Assembly: GCA_020744425.1 (NCBI GenBank)
Contig: JAGMUV010000032.1
Location: 620,001 to 684,000 of the forward strand
Direction of reading: 5' to 3'
Length of the DNA stretch: 64,000 nt
Source of the DNA: Dactylonectria macrodidyma
Lineage: Eukaryota; Ascomycota; Sordariomycetes; Hypocreales; Nectriaceae
Both the position numbers and the translations under genes were made by a program. Each line of letters begins with the position of its first letter. The stretch's first letter is position 1. Below the pieces are notes generated by a model. That model ran no database searches. It saw nothing but the letters and a program-made list of their open reading frames with translations, and was not told where the DNA came from. Positions 53,554-64,000 of this stretch are shown here, piece by piece.

Positions 53554-56500
53554 ATGGGTCGTCGGGCGCTTTCACTCGAGGAAAAGAGAGCACGCGCTCG
53601 GGACCGCATGAGGAACCGCCGGCTTCAACAGCGTCAAAAACGACGGACCGAGTACGTGCAAGATTGTTCGCACTACTCTACAGTCCGCCCAATCAACAAC
53701 ACCAACGACATACCCCCAAATGTTGGAAATATGATTGTGCCTGGTCCTGGTTAGGCTTTCTCTATTAATTTTTTTTTTTCCCCCAAACTCAAATGTCTGA
53801 CAGTACCCTCTAACTCAACTCTAGTCCAAACGAGCCTCCTTGATCATCACGAGACTCCCCTGTGCCCAGGCAGCAACTTGTTGGCGCGCCGAGACCAAGA
53901 GCTTACAGGTGGTACCGCTCCGCTAGGAACTCAAGTAACGTCATTGGTTCCGGTTACAATGGCTCTTGCAGCAGCGCACGCCATTGAGACTGCGGCGTCA
54001 TCAACGGGGCTCCCCTCGCAGCCTCCGCTTCCACAATGGTACAGTCAAACAACAGCACCTGAGACAAGCTTTACGGCAGCACCCCCAGCGCCATTGTCCT
54101 CTTCCAACGTCTATTCCAACAACCTTGACCTCACTCACCAGAACACTCGTCCATTCCTCTTACCAAAGCCCAGTTACTCCGACTCGTTGCCGGCTGCTCC
54201 CCCAAGGCACCAACCCGGGGCTCTTCCCCCACGGATCTCTCAACATAGGTCAGGTATCTCGGCCTTCGCATGTTTCATTCAAGCTCTACGCACACAAGGA
54301 ATCCATGACAACCCCGAATTCATTGAGCGTGGTAGCGCAGTGTATGACCAGGTATTCCGCTATTCTTTCAGCCCGACATGTCCTTGTAAGTTCGGAAACA
54401 ACAACTGAAGTTTCGTTGAACATGCGATACTGAAAGGGCTTACCACAGGCCCGAACCTGGTCGAAGCAAATGAATCAGAACATGCTCAAACCCTTCAAGA
54501 AGTCACTCAGCATCTACAGGACTCCCTTCCGCCCCTTTCAACGGTCTTCGGCGACAGCGGCTCCTATAATACTAGCGATTATTTTCACCAATGGCAAAGC
54601 TTTCTGTCGGATCAGCCAACCCGGTCTCTATCCTTCCGAAAGTCACAAGCTCCGCTTTTGCATTCACGGGTTTCGATAGCGCGACAGTGGGACATTGATA
54701 GCATATGGTTAGGGGCAACGGGCCTTCAGGCGATCCGACCGCCCAACGATTTTCGACTTTCTTTTCTTCCATCTCCTACTCTCAATCTTTCCACCGATCA
54801 GGTGATCCAGCCTCACGGACTTCACTTAGCGAAGACAAGGCACATTCTTCTTGGCGCATTCAACACAGGATGTGTTCGCTTCTCCGTCTTCCTCTTTTTC
54901 CCCCATGCTGCTTGCGACTTAAATCAGAGCACCTCGACAATCAAGAATGCCCTGACCCTTGAACGGCAGAAAGACCTTTATGACCAAATCATTATTCCAG
55001 CAGCCTATGAATCAATTTCGGGACCGACCCTGCAAGAGATACCCCGAACATACGAAATCGCATATGCCAAGTCTCGTTCATTCCAGGAGAAACCAGGCAG
55101 TAAGCGATGGAGAGCAGAGGATGAGAGTCGATCTTTACACCTCCGATATGCGATTCCGGCCCAATACTTGATGCCTTTCTGGCAATCAGTCCTCAAGAAC
55201 GCCAATTCATGCCGGATCTTAAACCGGTCAGGCGAACCAGTTCCATACTTCAAAGATCCTCGATTGCTTTTCCAGTCCCATGATCTCAAAAATACCTTCG
55301 GTCGGGAAACACTCCAAGAAACCCTGAACCTCCTCCAAGAGATTGTACTTCAAGCTTTGGACCCTGCGCATCTGGATATTCGCTCGTGCTGGCTGGATAT
55401 TGGGTTTAGGGATCATGCCACTTGTACTGACCCTCAAGTTCCCTCGGGGTTAGAGCCCTACACTCTCCTGTGGAAGAGCCAATGCCACCACCACCTCCAT
55501 GAGAAGCTCTCTCAAGTCAACCCTAGCGCTCGATTTGACGCTGCCTACTTCCAAGGGTTTCTTCTTCGAGACATTGGTGACTATCAGTCTAAGGCAATGT
55601 CTAATGGAGTCTTAAATTCGGGTCGCCGTGAGCAAGGAGATCCCGGCATCATCCGCTTCAAGGCATATAACTGCATCAAAGAGCAAGTCTCCGTTATGTT
55701 CAACAGCTACAATATCTTCGGGTCGGGATTTCTTCCTCTTCTCGCTCTCAATGAGGGAATGATCAAGGATCTTTCGTCAACCGGCCAGGGCGGTCAGCGT
55801 GCTCCCGTAACCCAGATGAGCCGCAGCTCCTTATTGAAAGCCTGGGAAGCTAACAAGCGTCATGTAAGAGCCATATCGGATACAAAAACTCGAGCAAGTT
55901 ATGGTATCCGAAAAGAGATGACTTTTCGTTTCGACACAATTCTCACCATGTGGGATCGTGGCTACTTTGATCCCAGCTTGAATCCCCACGTCGGTCGAAT
56001 GTTGTGGAACGTGTCACTCGCGCCCAATACTATGGAGCATTACCCATTCTGGATAGTCCCGACTAGGGATATTAATTGCCTTATATTCACCCAGGCGGCA
56101 CGGTTCATTGTACCCCTTGATCATCTATTCCGGCAGCCTTCTCGAAGTCCCGCTTATTCCTCACCTCGCCTAATTCTTGCTCTCTACACCGCCCAGCTCT
56201 TTTGTCGGCTTCTCATATATTGCCTCAACGCTGAACGGCGCTTTTCATACGACAACTGGATTTGGCTGTCGCGATGGACCGTACGAAATGGGCCAAAAAG
56301 ACGATCACAACTGGAGCGACTCGGTCTCGGACTTGACGATCCAGTGAATTCATTGGGGATGCCATGGATTCCCCGGGACTGCATGGACTGGCGTGGTGGA
56401 CATATCGCCCTCGAGACTCTTGTTCAGCTTTACCTACCTCGAAGTCCTGTTCATACCCGTTACATTCAGCAGTCGAACATCCAGTCCTTTACCACGAACA

Positions 56501-57846
56501 GAGTCTCGGTTGAGCACTGTCTGCAGCAGTGGATCCAGGAGGCTCGGCTTGAATTCGATCGCGGGCACAGCCACACGGCCGAAGAACTAGTCGAAAATAT
56601 CACGAATCTAGCGGTCGAAGAAGTCGCTCGGGCGTATCACCTCCATATGCTCTCAAAGATGCAACAGTACTGGAGCCGGGTTTTACCTCAGGAAGGGCCG
56701 AATGCACTCCCTTCTATTCGTCGGTTGCGGCAGAGCCAAGAGGAATCGGTAGCCCAAATTGGCCGCATCGTAACGGCTCAGACCATATGGGAGATTTACG
56801 ACGAAGCTTGGAGCATATATAGCGATAACCACCTGGGCTCCGAATCTGGACAGATGCCGAGAGAATTACCTTGCTGGAAGGCAGCGCGTAAGTTGTTGCC
56901 GCCTGAGGATGGTTGGTCTGAATTCGTCTTCCGGCACCTCTTTGACCGCCCGGATCCACCAACTTGGAATGGCCTCGACTTTTTGAAGCTGTATCGGAAA
57001 TTCAAGGAATTTTGGGAAACGATTCACGAGTATGCGGGACCTTTCGATACTCGATTTCGTCGCATGATTGGGAACTTCATTCTAGTCACCTTTAATGGTG
57101 ATCGAAGTAAGGAGATCGGGACGAACCGCAGTTCGGGAACCTGGTATGAGGATCAGCCATCATTTTTCCGGATCCAGTTCTGGGCTCCGTATTTCTCGCC
57201 GCCAAAGAGTAACATGGGATGCCCCTGGGCCTCGATAGATGACTATCAATGCCGCAATCCCCGGATTCCGCCAGCTACCACCTCGCTGGTCATGAGCGAT
57301 GAGGACTTTCAGAGTCGTGGGGACCGGTTCCAACAGTGGTGGTCACAAGTTGTCCTTCACAAAGACTGCCTACAACAGATGAAACCCAAAATAAGAAACC
57401 GCACATGCCAAGAAGCGTTGCAAGGTCTCATGGATATTACAGGCCCCCAATGGACCCAAAGTGGCGATGACCTGGCATATGTCTTGCCCTGGAAATTCTG
57501 TCCTTTGAAGACGGGAGATGAGTACGAAGATCCCTTCCGCATCCCTATCTCGTCAACGTCTGTCCGTTTCGCATCCAAACCCTACAGACCCACAATCGTA
57601 CTGGCATCACGCCACAACGCTGTGGTGTTCACTGATGCAATTCAAACTCTTCCTCAACTGAACCGGAGGACTATCCAGCGACTCCGGCGCATTCAAATGC
57701 TGTTGACCAACGACGGTGAGCAATACGACATTCGAAGTCATCTCGAAGCCAAAAGGAAAGCAATCGAAGCGGTCACAAGGCTCGATCCTTTGTTAAAACA
57801 ATTCCTCAGCCAGACTGAGCCTCCCCAAAGAGAGGTTAGGAACTAG
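53554..57846 (+). CDS. giant uncharacterised fungal protein, 1384 aa (tandem-family unit 1)
   Basis: Exons 53554-53749, 53825-54385 and 54449-57846 total 4155 bases in frame. The first intron has donor GTTAGG, branch CTAAC and acceptor CTCTAG; the second has GTAAGT...CCACAG. Residues 1-35 are highly basic (MGRRALSLEEKRARARDRMR...RRLQQRQKRR), a likely DNA-binding start. Residues ~70-240 are Pro/Ser-rich and end with VYDQVFRY...CPC at the exon 2/3 junction. From ~330 a single long conserved region begins (RQWDIDSIWLGA) with LFFPHAACD, QEIPRTYEIAYAKSRSFQEK, LLFQSHDLKN, SCWLDIGFRDH, FLLRDIGDYQ, LLALNEGMIKDL, LKAWEANKRHVRAI, FTQAARFIVPLDHLF, ALYTAQLFCRLLIY and DNWIWLSRWTV. I know no named domain for this. 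Related uncharacterised proteins are scattered in fungal genomes. The paralogues at 58275 and 62510 are broken. It could be a transposon protein or a selfish/defence factor. Confidence 0.8.
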
Positions 57847-58274
57847 CAGATCTTCGATAACCGAATAGGAATGGGCCATACGTCTATGGGCACAGGGCTA
57901 CCGGTACCTTGATCTTAGCATTGTATGTACTGCCTTACGCTCGGTGACATATCAATTGCATTATGACTGTTTTTGACCAACGATCGAGCTACGCAAGTTG
58001 GCACGAAATGTACTTACGGCTATCATAAGATATGGGTATATCAGTTCTCTGCTCTGGCCATAGGCGATGACCTAGACATACCGGATGCCGAAACCTAACC
58101 TTGGACCCGGCCTGGCGGAAAATATCCTTCCCATCACTCTGATCTGAGCCTGCGCAATGGCCCGACGTCCCCCGATCAGTGTGGTCTGCAGGATCATACT
58201 AAAGCCTGACTGCTCTGATGTAAGAGAAAAATGAACATCTTTAGACCATTTCATGCGACATACAGCTGGCCACT
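57847..58274. other. spacer between family units 1 and 2
   Basis: No gene. No clear similarity to the region upstream of unit 1 is seen, so the tandem repeat is of the gene, not of a whole block. Confidence 0.45.
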
Positions 58275-61200
58275 ATGGGCCGCCCCGCACTCTCCACGAA
58301 GGAAAGGGAAGCCAAGGCAGCCCGTGAGCGGGAACGAGCGAAGCGCAATCGCCAGCGAGGATGTGAAAACAACCAGGGGCACCCTATTCAACAACCTGCC
58401 GACGGCTCAAGCATCCATCTAATCGATAACCGCGCAACCCTACATCCGGCCTCTCTTGGTGAAAGCTCAACCTATCCTAGTCAGATTGTTTCTAGCCCTC
58501 TTGTACCCAGACCAGCGATCTAATATTCCGATTTGCTCCTAGATCCAGTAGGTGCTACCAGCCAAGGTAGTACTGCTCTCGACCCAACCAATCAATCCCC
58601 CCCACGGCCAGATCAACAAAGGCGCCGGAGCCTAAGGCTTGTCGAGATCTACTCGCCACCAATAGAACAACAACAGACATGCCGAGCCCCTGGGCTATCC
58701 TCCCCCTACATACCGCCAGTAGGGATGGAGAAAGAAGAAGAAGAAGCGATAGAGACGACAATTATCGTTGCCGACTCTGCTATGCCCGATGAACCCGTCG
58801 CAGGAGAACAGCAGCCTCGAAAGCCTGGTCGTCCTCGGCTCGACCCTACTATATCTTCATAGCAGCGATCGCGTTTCTATCTTCAACAGCACCGAAATCG
58901 GCGACACTTGATACGAATACTACCGGTTGTCCAACAAGATGAAGGTCCCCAGGCGTCTCCTATACCCGAACTCTCGGCACTTACATTGTATGACGGCCCG
59001 CCTCTTTCTACTCATGTCCAGGACGAACCTTTGTCTGAAGCTATATGCGAGGTCGAACCGGATATTGAACCCGACTTTGGGGTACTGTCTCTTCCTACAT
59101 CACCCATTGCTCTCTCCGCTAGTGTCTCCAATGGTTCCCCGCCTGATGCAGAGCCCGGGCCCCGTCTAACAACCCCAACGCAGCCGCCTTATCTGTCTCA
59201 GCGAGACGGTTCACCTTCCGAGCCCAGTTGTTCACTTCGATCGACCTCAAGTCTGTTCGATTCATCCGGCTCTTTTACTCTATCAGCATTGCTATTGCTA
59301 TCTTCTAGCCCAATTGAGTCGGTGCTTGGCAACTTCCTCCAAGCCATCCACGACCAGGAGACAGCGGGCGGCGCTGACTTCCTCAGGGCACAGAGCGATG
59401 TATATGATCAGGTGCTTCAGGCATTCTTCAACCGTGAATGCGACTGTAAGTCATTCATCACACTTCTACGTACTACTACCTGTTAAATGCGGAGATACTT
59501 ACATCCGGCTCTGCCCAGGCCAAGACCAACGCGAGCTTGTTGAGCCCGAACACACCCACACTCTTTAAGAACGAACTCAACGTCTCGGCCGCTCCCTTCC
59601 TCCCTTGCGGGCCGTCTTCGCCGAGCGTGGGGACGCATGTGATCCTCGCGCCTCTTTCCCCCACTGGCAAAGCTTCCTTTCTGACCAACCGGTTGAACCG
59701 CTCTCTTTCCGCAAGACACAAGCTTCCCTCTCCCAGAACTCGGTAACCGTCGCGCGGCAGTGGGATGTCGACAGCATCTGGTTCGGGGCTAGGAGCTTAT
59801 CAGCCATTCGAGCCCCTAACCAGTTCCGGCTCTCCTTTTTTTCACCGCACAAGAGTAACATCTCCACCAACCAAGTCATACAACCTCACGGCCTGGACCT
59901 GGCACATACGCGGCACACCTGTATCGGGTCTTTTACCACCGCCGGCGTCCGCTTCTCCGTCTTCGTCTTCTTCCCTCATGGAGCCCGCTCACAGACGCGG
60001 GCTTCCGCAAACAGTCTGTCTCTCGCACGGTTCAGAGATCTCTACGACGACATCATCCTCCCAGCCGTCTATGAAACAGTTCCCGATCACGCCCGGCAGG
60101 AAATCCCTGGCTCATATGACCTTATCTACGCAAAGTCTCGCGCGTACCAGGAAAAGCCGGGTGCTGGCCGATGGAGTGCTGAAGATGAGAGCCGAGCCTT
60201 TCGACTGGCATACGATGTTACCGCCAGCGCTCTTCCGCGCTTCTGGGCGTCGATCGTAGAGAGAGCAAACCTGCATCGGGTCCAAACACGGCGAGGGGAA
60301 GACGTTGCCTACTTCCAGAACCCTCGCTTGCTTTTCCAGTCGCATGACTTGAAGAACGCATTTGCGCGACCGAGCCTTTACGAAAGTTTGGCTCTGTTTC
60401 GAGATACTATCTTGGCCGGTCTCGACCCAAACTAGCTCGATATGCACTCCTGCTGGCTTGATGTGGGGATGCGGGACCATGTTACCAGACCTCCATCGCC
60501 ACCGCTGCCACGGGATGCTCAGGGCAGGGCTGAACCTTGGATGCTACTCTGGAAAAGTGAATGTTGCCGTCATCTTCATAAGCGCCTCCAAAATCTGGTC
60601 CCAGACGCCCCTCTTGACGCTAAATACTACCGTTCTTTCCTCCTCCGCGATGCAGGGACTTACTATGCTAAAGCGAGGCCAAGCCGGGCATCAAACCCAG
60701 GCCACCCGGATGCCAGATCACCCGGCATCATCCGTGCCAAGGCATACAACTGTAGCAAAGACCTCTTCGGGGTCATGTTTAGCAACTACCAGCTCTTTAG
60801 CTCGGGCCACCTCCCTCTCCTTGCCTTTGACGAAGGCATGTTGAAAGACCTGGCGGGTATGGATCAAAATCGCCAACGCGCCTTTGTGCCCCAGCTCAAC
60901 CGCTCCCATCTTTTGCATGCTTGGGATGCTAACAAGCGGCATCTGAGGGCCATCTCATCTCTGCGCAAGCACCCAAACTTTAGAGTCCGGAAAGAGGTCA
61001 CATTTCGGCTCGATGTTATCCTTGCCATGTGGGCTGACGGCGCATTGGAGCCTGACAGGAGTCCCTACACTGGGCCAATGTCCTGGGACGTTCCTCTCGA
61101 TGCCGGAGCCGGTGAGATACACCACCCCTTTTAGGTTGTTCCGACCAAAGTGATAACCTCCTTTGTGTCTACACAAGCTGCTCGCTTGATCCTCCCACTA

Positions 61201-61983
61201 GACCACATTTTCCAGGAGGTAACAAGGAAAGAAGGCGAGCGGCCATCGTCTTCATCCGACCCTGTCCGGCAGATCCTTGCGTTCTATACTGCTCAGCTTT
61301 TCTGCCGCCTCCTTATCTATGCACTTGACGATGAGGAGGAGGAGCAGAATTTCGACAATTGGATTTGGAGGTCGGTCTGGACGGTGCAGAATCGTGGGTC
61401 GTGGCGGGGGCTCTTATAAGGAGCGGCGGGGGTCTCGGTCTGGGCGCCCCTATTAACGCATCTGGCATGCTCTGGATCCCTCATAGCCACATCGATTGGC
61501 GGCAGGGTCATATCTCGCTCGAGATACTAGTCAATCTCTACATATCTCGGAGCCCGCTCCAGGCGAAGCTGGCTCACCAGCCCAATGTTCAAGCTCTTAC
61601 AACCACCCAGGTCACCGTCGAGCTTCTATTTCAACAGTTAGTCCGCGATGCTCGAGAAGCGTACGATCAAGGGCACAATGAGGGTGCAGAGAAGCTAGCT
61701 GACCGGGCTGTCGCACTTGCCGTTGAGGAGACCGCCCGAGCTTACTATCAGCACTTCCTTGCCAAGATTGAGTCATACTGGGACCGAGTATGAGGCAAGG
61801 TTGGGCGCCAAAACCTACTAATTCTTGTTCGGCTGTAGCAAGCCCAGGTGGAATCCGTGGCCGAGGCTGGCCGTATCCCCACGGCCCAGGCGATTCATGG
61901 CATTTACACAGAGGCATGGACTAAGTACAGTGAAGCTGCGCCAGCTGATATAGATCGCAAACGGAAAAGTCCCGACAGTCCGT
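58275..61983 (+). pseudogene. tandem-family unit 2, inactivated paralogue of unit 1
   Basis: ATG at 58275 (MGRPALSTKEREAKAARERE); the second exon from ~58545 has a true AT-hook (RKPGRPRLDP). Then VYDQVLQAFFNRECDC with a GTAAGT donor, an acceptor before 59518, and a long region colinear with unit 1 (RQWDVDSIWFGARSL, QEIPGSYDLIYAKSRAYQEK, LLFQSHDLKNAF, SCWLDVGMRD, KAYNCSKDLFGVMFSNY). Four in-frame stops interrupt it: TAG 58860-58862, TAA 59566-59568 (unit 1 has CAA), TAG 60433-60435, TAG 61132-61134 (unit 1 has TGG). A frameshift follows near 61400. After YWDRV and a possible intron the reading reaches AGRIPTAQAIHGIY and stops at 61983; the last ~650 residues of unit 1 have no counterpart. Confidence 0.85.
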
Positions 61984-62509
61984 GAGAACCAAAAATAAAT
62001 AAAAATTATTTTAAACAAACTCAAATCACATACCAGAGCCTTATAACCCATCTTATTAACTCATTAACCGCTTTCCTTTATTGTTATCGCTGTATTTGTA
62101 TTGTAAGTTGTTGACCTCGTCGTCGACTCTGTGTCTTACAACCAATCAGAATTTAGCGGTCAAAACTAAACCGCATTCGATTTTCGCGGTCAGATCTAAA
62201 CTCTTTTAGGAATAGTACCAGCGCAAAAATGGCTCTAGACCTTATTCAGCTTTATATTGCTTTTGAAGCTTATTATCGCAAGATGTCCCTGGGCCGTTGG
62301 ATTCCGGGGTTGTGCACCAAATTGATAGTTATCTAACGCGTCTTACATAATGCGAGTTTCATTTCGGGATCGCGACGGGTTTTCGTGTTTTCGCGTTGAG
62401 AGGGGCGACCTCCTGACTTTCCATAACCTCGCTGAACATGTAGTTGAGGTTGAGGAAGCCCAATATACTCCCTTCAATTTCCCTTTCTTGACTACCTGAC
62501 CATCATACC
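61984..62509. other. spacer between units 2 and 3
   Basis: AT-rich, no gene. It holds a cluster of GCGGTC/ACCGC motifs with TAAA at 62152-62200. Confidence 0.45.
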
Positions 62510-64000
62510 ATGGAAACTCTCCATTCCACTATCGTCCCTGAAAAGCGGAAGCGTGGTCGGCCTCCAAAATATACCACATCTAAAGAAAAGGCTAAGGTGG
62601 ATGCAGAGCAGAAGCGGGCGAGGCGGCAGGCAGTGGCCTCTGCGGAACGCAATACGGCGCATGCCAACCTTCTACAACCCAGTATTTCACCAAGAGTCAG
62701 GGGGAGGTGCTGGGTGGACGAATGCAATAATCGATCCTCATTTTTTGGCCAATCCCACTGGCGCACCAGGACTCAACTGCATAGATATCTCGGAATTCCT
62801 CCCCCCGCCAGTCCTCCGCCTCCAGAAGACATAGAAGAGCAAGCTATATCAGATGTTGGAATGTTCTCAGGCGCAGTGGATTCAGTATCGATTCCGAATC
62901 ATGAGAGCCCTGATCCGAACATTACCTTTGACACGATCTCGGAAACCTCGCCCGAGGTGGAGGACCATGAGCAAGATCCAGTCAGATGCCTTGCACAGCA
63001 GTTTAACAGAACAACTCACCAAATTTCGAGGATGCTGCAATGACTGCCACCAAGCAGCAGAGTGTGACCGAACAGAAGACCCGAATGAACATATCAGTCT
63101 CGCAATGTATCTGGAATTTGCACCCGAGCTAGGCCCTGACATCCTTGGCTCTGCGACTATAGCACACCAAAAGATGACCTAGCTGGAAAGCTGGATGCTG
63201 CAACCCGAAGAGAGATGTTCTGTGGTATCGACTCCAGAGACGAGATACCTCGCATTTGCTTAAGCGAAGACGATCGGGTTACGGATGATGCCGGGGTTTC
63301 CTTTGATGTGGATAGCCATCACAGCATTCCCGAGTTGCCTTGCGGTTGCCAAGCAGGGCATTCGATGGTCTCCTACCCGGATGACTGTATCTGATCTTCA
63401 GTCTGATCTTCACCTCCGTTCAAGGCCGGTCACTTATTTCGATGCAACTGGAAGACAACATCAAGTGCACCGACCTGTCCACCAGACTCCCCATTATACC
63501 TTCGGTCGTGTCGTTGGATTTGAGGATATATCTTTGTACTTCCTGTTTCCCAATCTATATCGAGAGGAGCAGAAGTGCAGCCGGCTCCGAGACGAAGACT
63601 TTCGGTTATGGATGGACGGCATTCTCCTCCCAGCAATATACCAATGCTACAGCAGTGCCCACGTCCAGCATTATCCATCGAGCTATGACCACAGTCGTTA
63701 TAATTCTACCGCTCGTGGAGTGGAGAGACTCGCCCAACGTGTGCACCCAGTAGCACGAGAACAACAACTGGTGTACTATCTACCGCCAGAGGCACTGGCG
63801 GATGTTTGGGCCAATATCCTCGCCAGTGTTCAAGAACCAGGATTCCAACAGTTTCAGGACGTTACAATCCTCCTTCAAGCAAAGAACCTCAAGGTCCTTA
63901 CAAAAGACATCACTTGGGAGAAAATGGTATCACGCTTTCAAGAGTATTGGGCCAATGCTATTGACGAGAGCCACATCACGGCAGATCTCTACTTTGATAT
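62510..64000 (+). pseudogene. tandem-family unit 3, divergent member, runs off the window
   Basis: ATG at 62510; the N-terminus has an AT-hook (EKRKRGRPPKY) and a charged helix (SKEKAKVDAEQKRARRQA). The frame changes at about 62950-63000, giving LTEQLTKFRGCCNDCHQAAEC. It changes again at about 63160-63185 (a CA insertion would explain it) into LAGKLDAATRREMFCGIDSR and VTDDAGVSFDVDS, and once more at about 63328 into AVAKQGIRW. From there it is open to the edge. Motifs align with unit 1 in order: FLFPNLYRE with LFFPHAACD, LWMDGILLPAIYQCY with LYDQIIIPAAYESI, QHYPSSYDHSRYNSTARGVE with QEIPRTYEIAYAKSRSFQEK, LLQAKNLKVLTKDITWEKM with LFQSHDLKNTFGRETL, ADLYFD with SCWLDIG. A separate subfamily of the same superfamily. 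Confidence 0.75.

Noticed and set aside
1..64000. Starship (captain tyrosine recombinase) element
   Set aside because: An NLR and cargo-like genes made this worth considering, but no DUF3435-type captain and no Starship boundary are visible in the window.
1..64000. CRISPR array, operon or prokaryotic promoters
   Set aside because: Spliceosomal introns and fungal gene families throughout; no spaced direct-repeat array is present.

Overview
The window looks like accessory, transposon-rich DNA of a filamentous ascomycete (Pezizomycotina). The support is gene structure and gene content: introns of 50-125 bases with GT...AG ends and CTAAC-type branch sites, a fungal NACHT-WD40 NLR, a fungal bZIP factor, an Est1-type protein, a SulP/STAS/cNMP transporter, DUF7703-like membrane proteins, and fungal pogo, piggyBac, copia, hAT, Tad-like LINE and Helitron/Helentron relatives. 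I cannot fix the genus. Many genes carry CAG/CAA (or TGG) to stop changes, the kind of C-to-T change at CpA that repeat-induced point mutation (RIP) leaves.

Layout. 0-2 kb: remnants (end of an unrecognised gene, a 5'-truncated UbiX/Pad1 flavin prenyltransferase, an MHYT-domain protein fragment). 2.35-4.4 kb: an intact metzincin-type metalloprotease. 4.6-7.5 kb: no gene seen. 7.6-12.0 kb: a four-TM membrane protein gene broken by one stop codon, divergent from a broken NACHT-WD40 NLR. 12.0-14 kb: a broken conserved gene running into a copia gag fragment. 15.1-17.4 kb: a piggyBac-like element with 39-base perfect terminal inverted repeats (TIRs). 19.4-24.7 kb: two internally deleted Helentron-like copies in inverted orientation around a pogo transposase remnant. 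26.6-27.6 kb: a MITE and a dead C2H2 factor. 28.1-31.7 kb: an intact SulP-family transporter, the clearest core-type gene. 32-41.4 kb: hAT remnant, an intact small gene, a second MITE copy, DUF7703 gene and pseudogene, bZIP gene, LINE fragment, acyl-CoA ligase scar. 41.8-47 kb: Est1-type gene and a conserved hypothetical gene. 47.6-51.2 kb: a transposon nest (copia RNase H fragment with a solo LTR; a complete pogo-like element with a second solo LTR in it). 52.1-53.1 kb: an unknown gene. 53.5-64 kb: three head-to-tail members of a large uncharacterised family with basic or AT-hook N-termini. The first is an intact 1384-residue protein, the second is killed mainly by RIP-like stops, and the third is a divergent frameshifted member running off the edge.

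Working genes (metalloprotease, transporter, 276-residue protein, bZIP, DUF7703, Est1-type, 334-residue protein, pogo transposase, 1384-residue protein) do not form an obvious pathway. The common theme is insertion, truncation and point-mutation inactivation of repeats. The tandem family at the right end is the best candidate for something undescribed.
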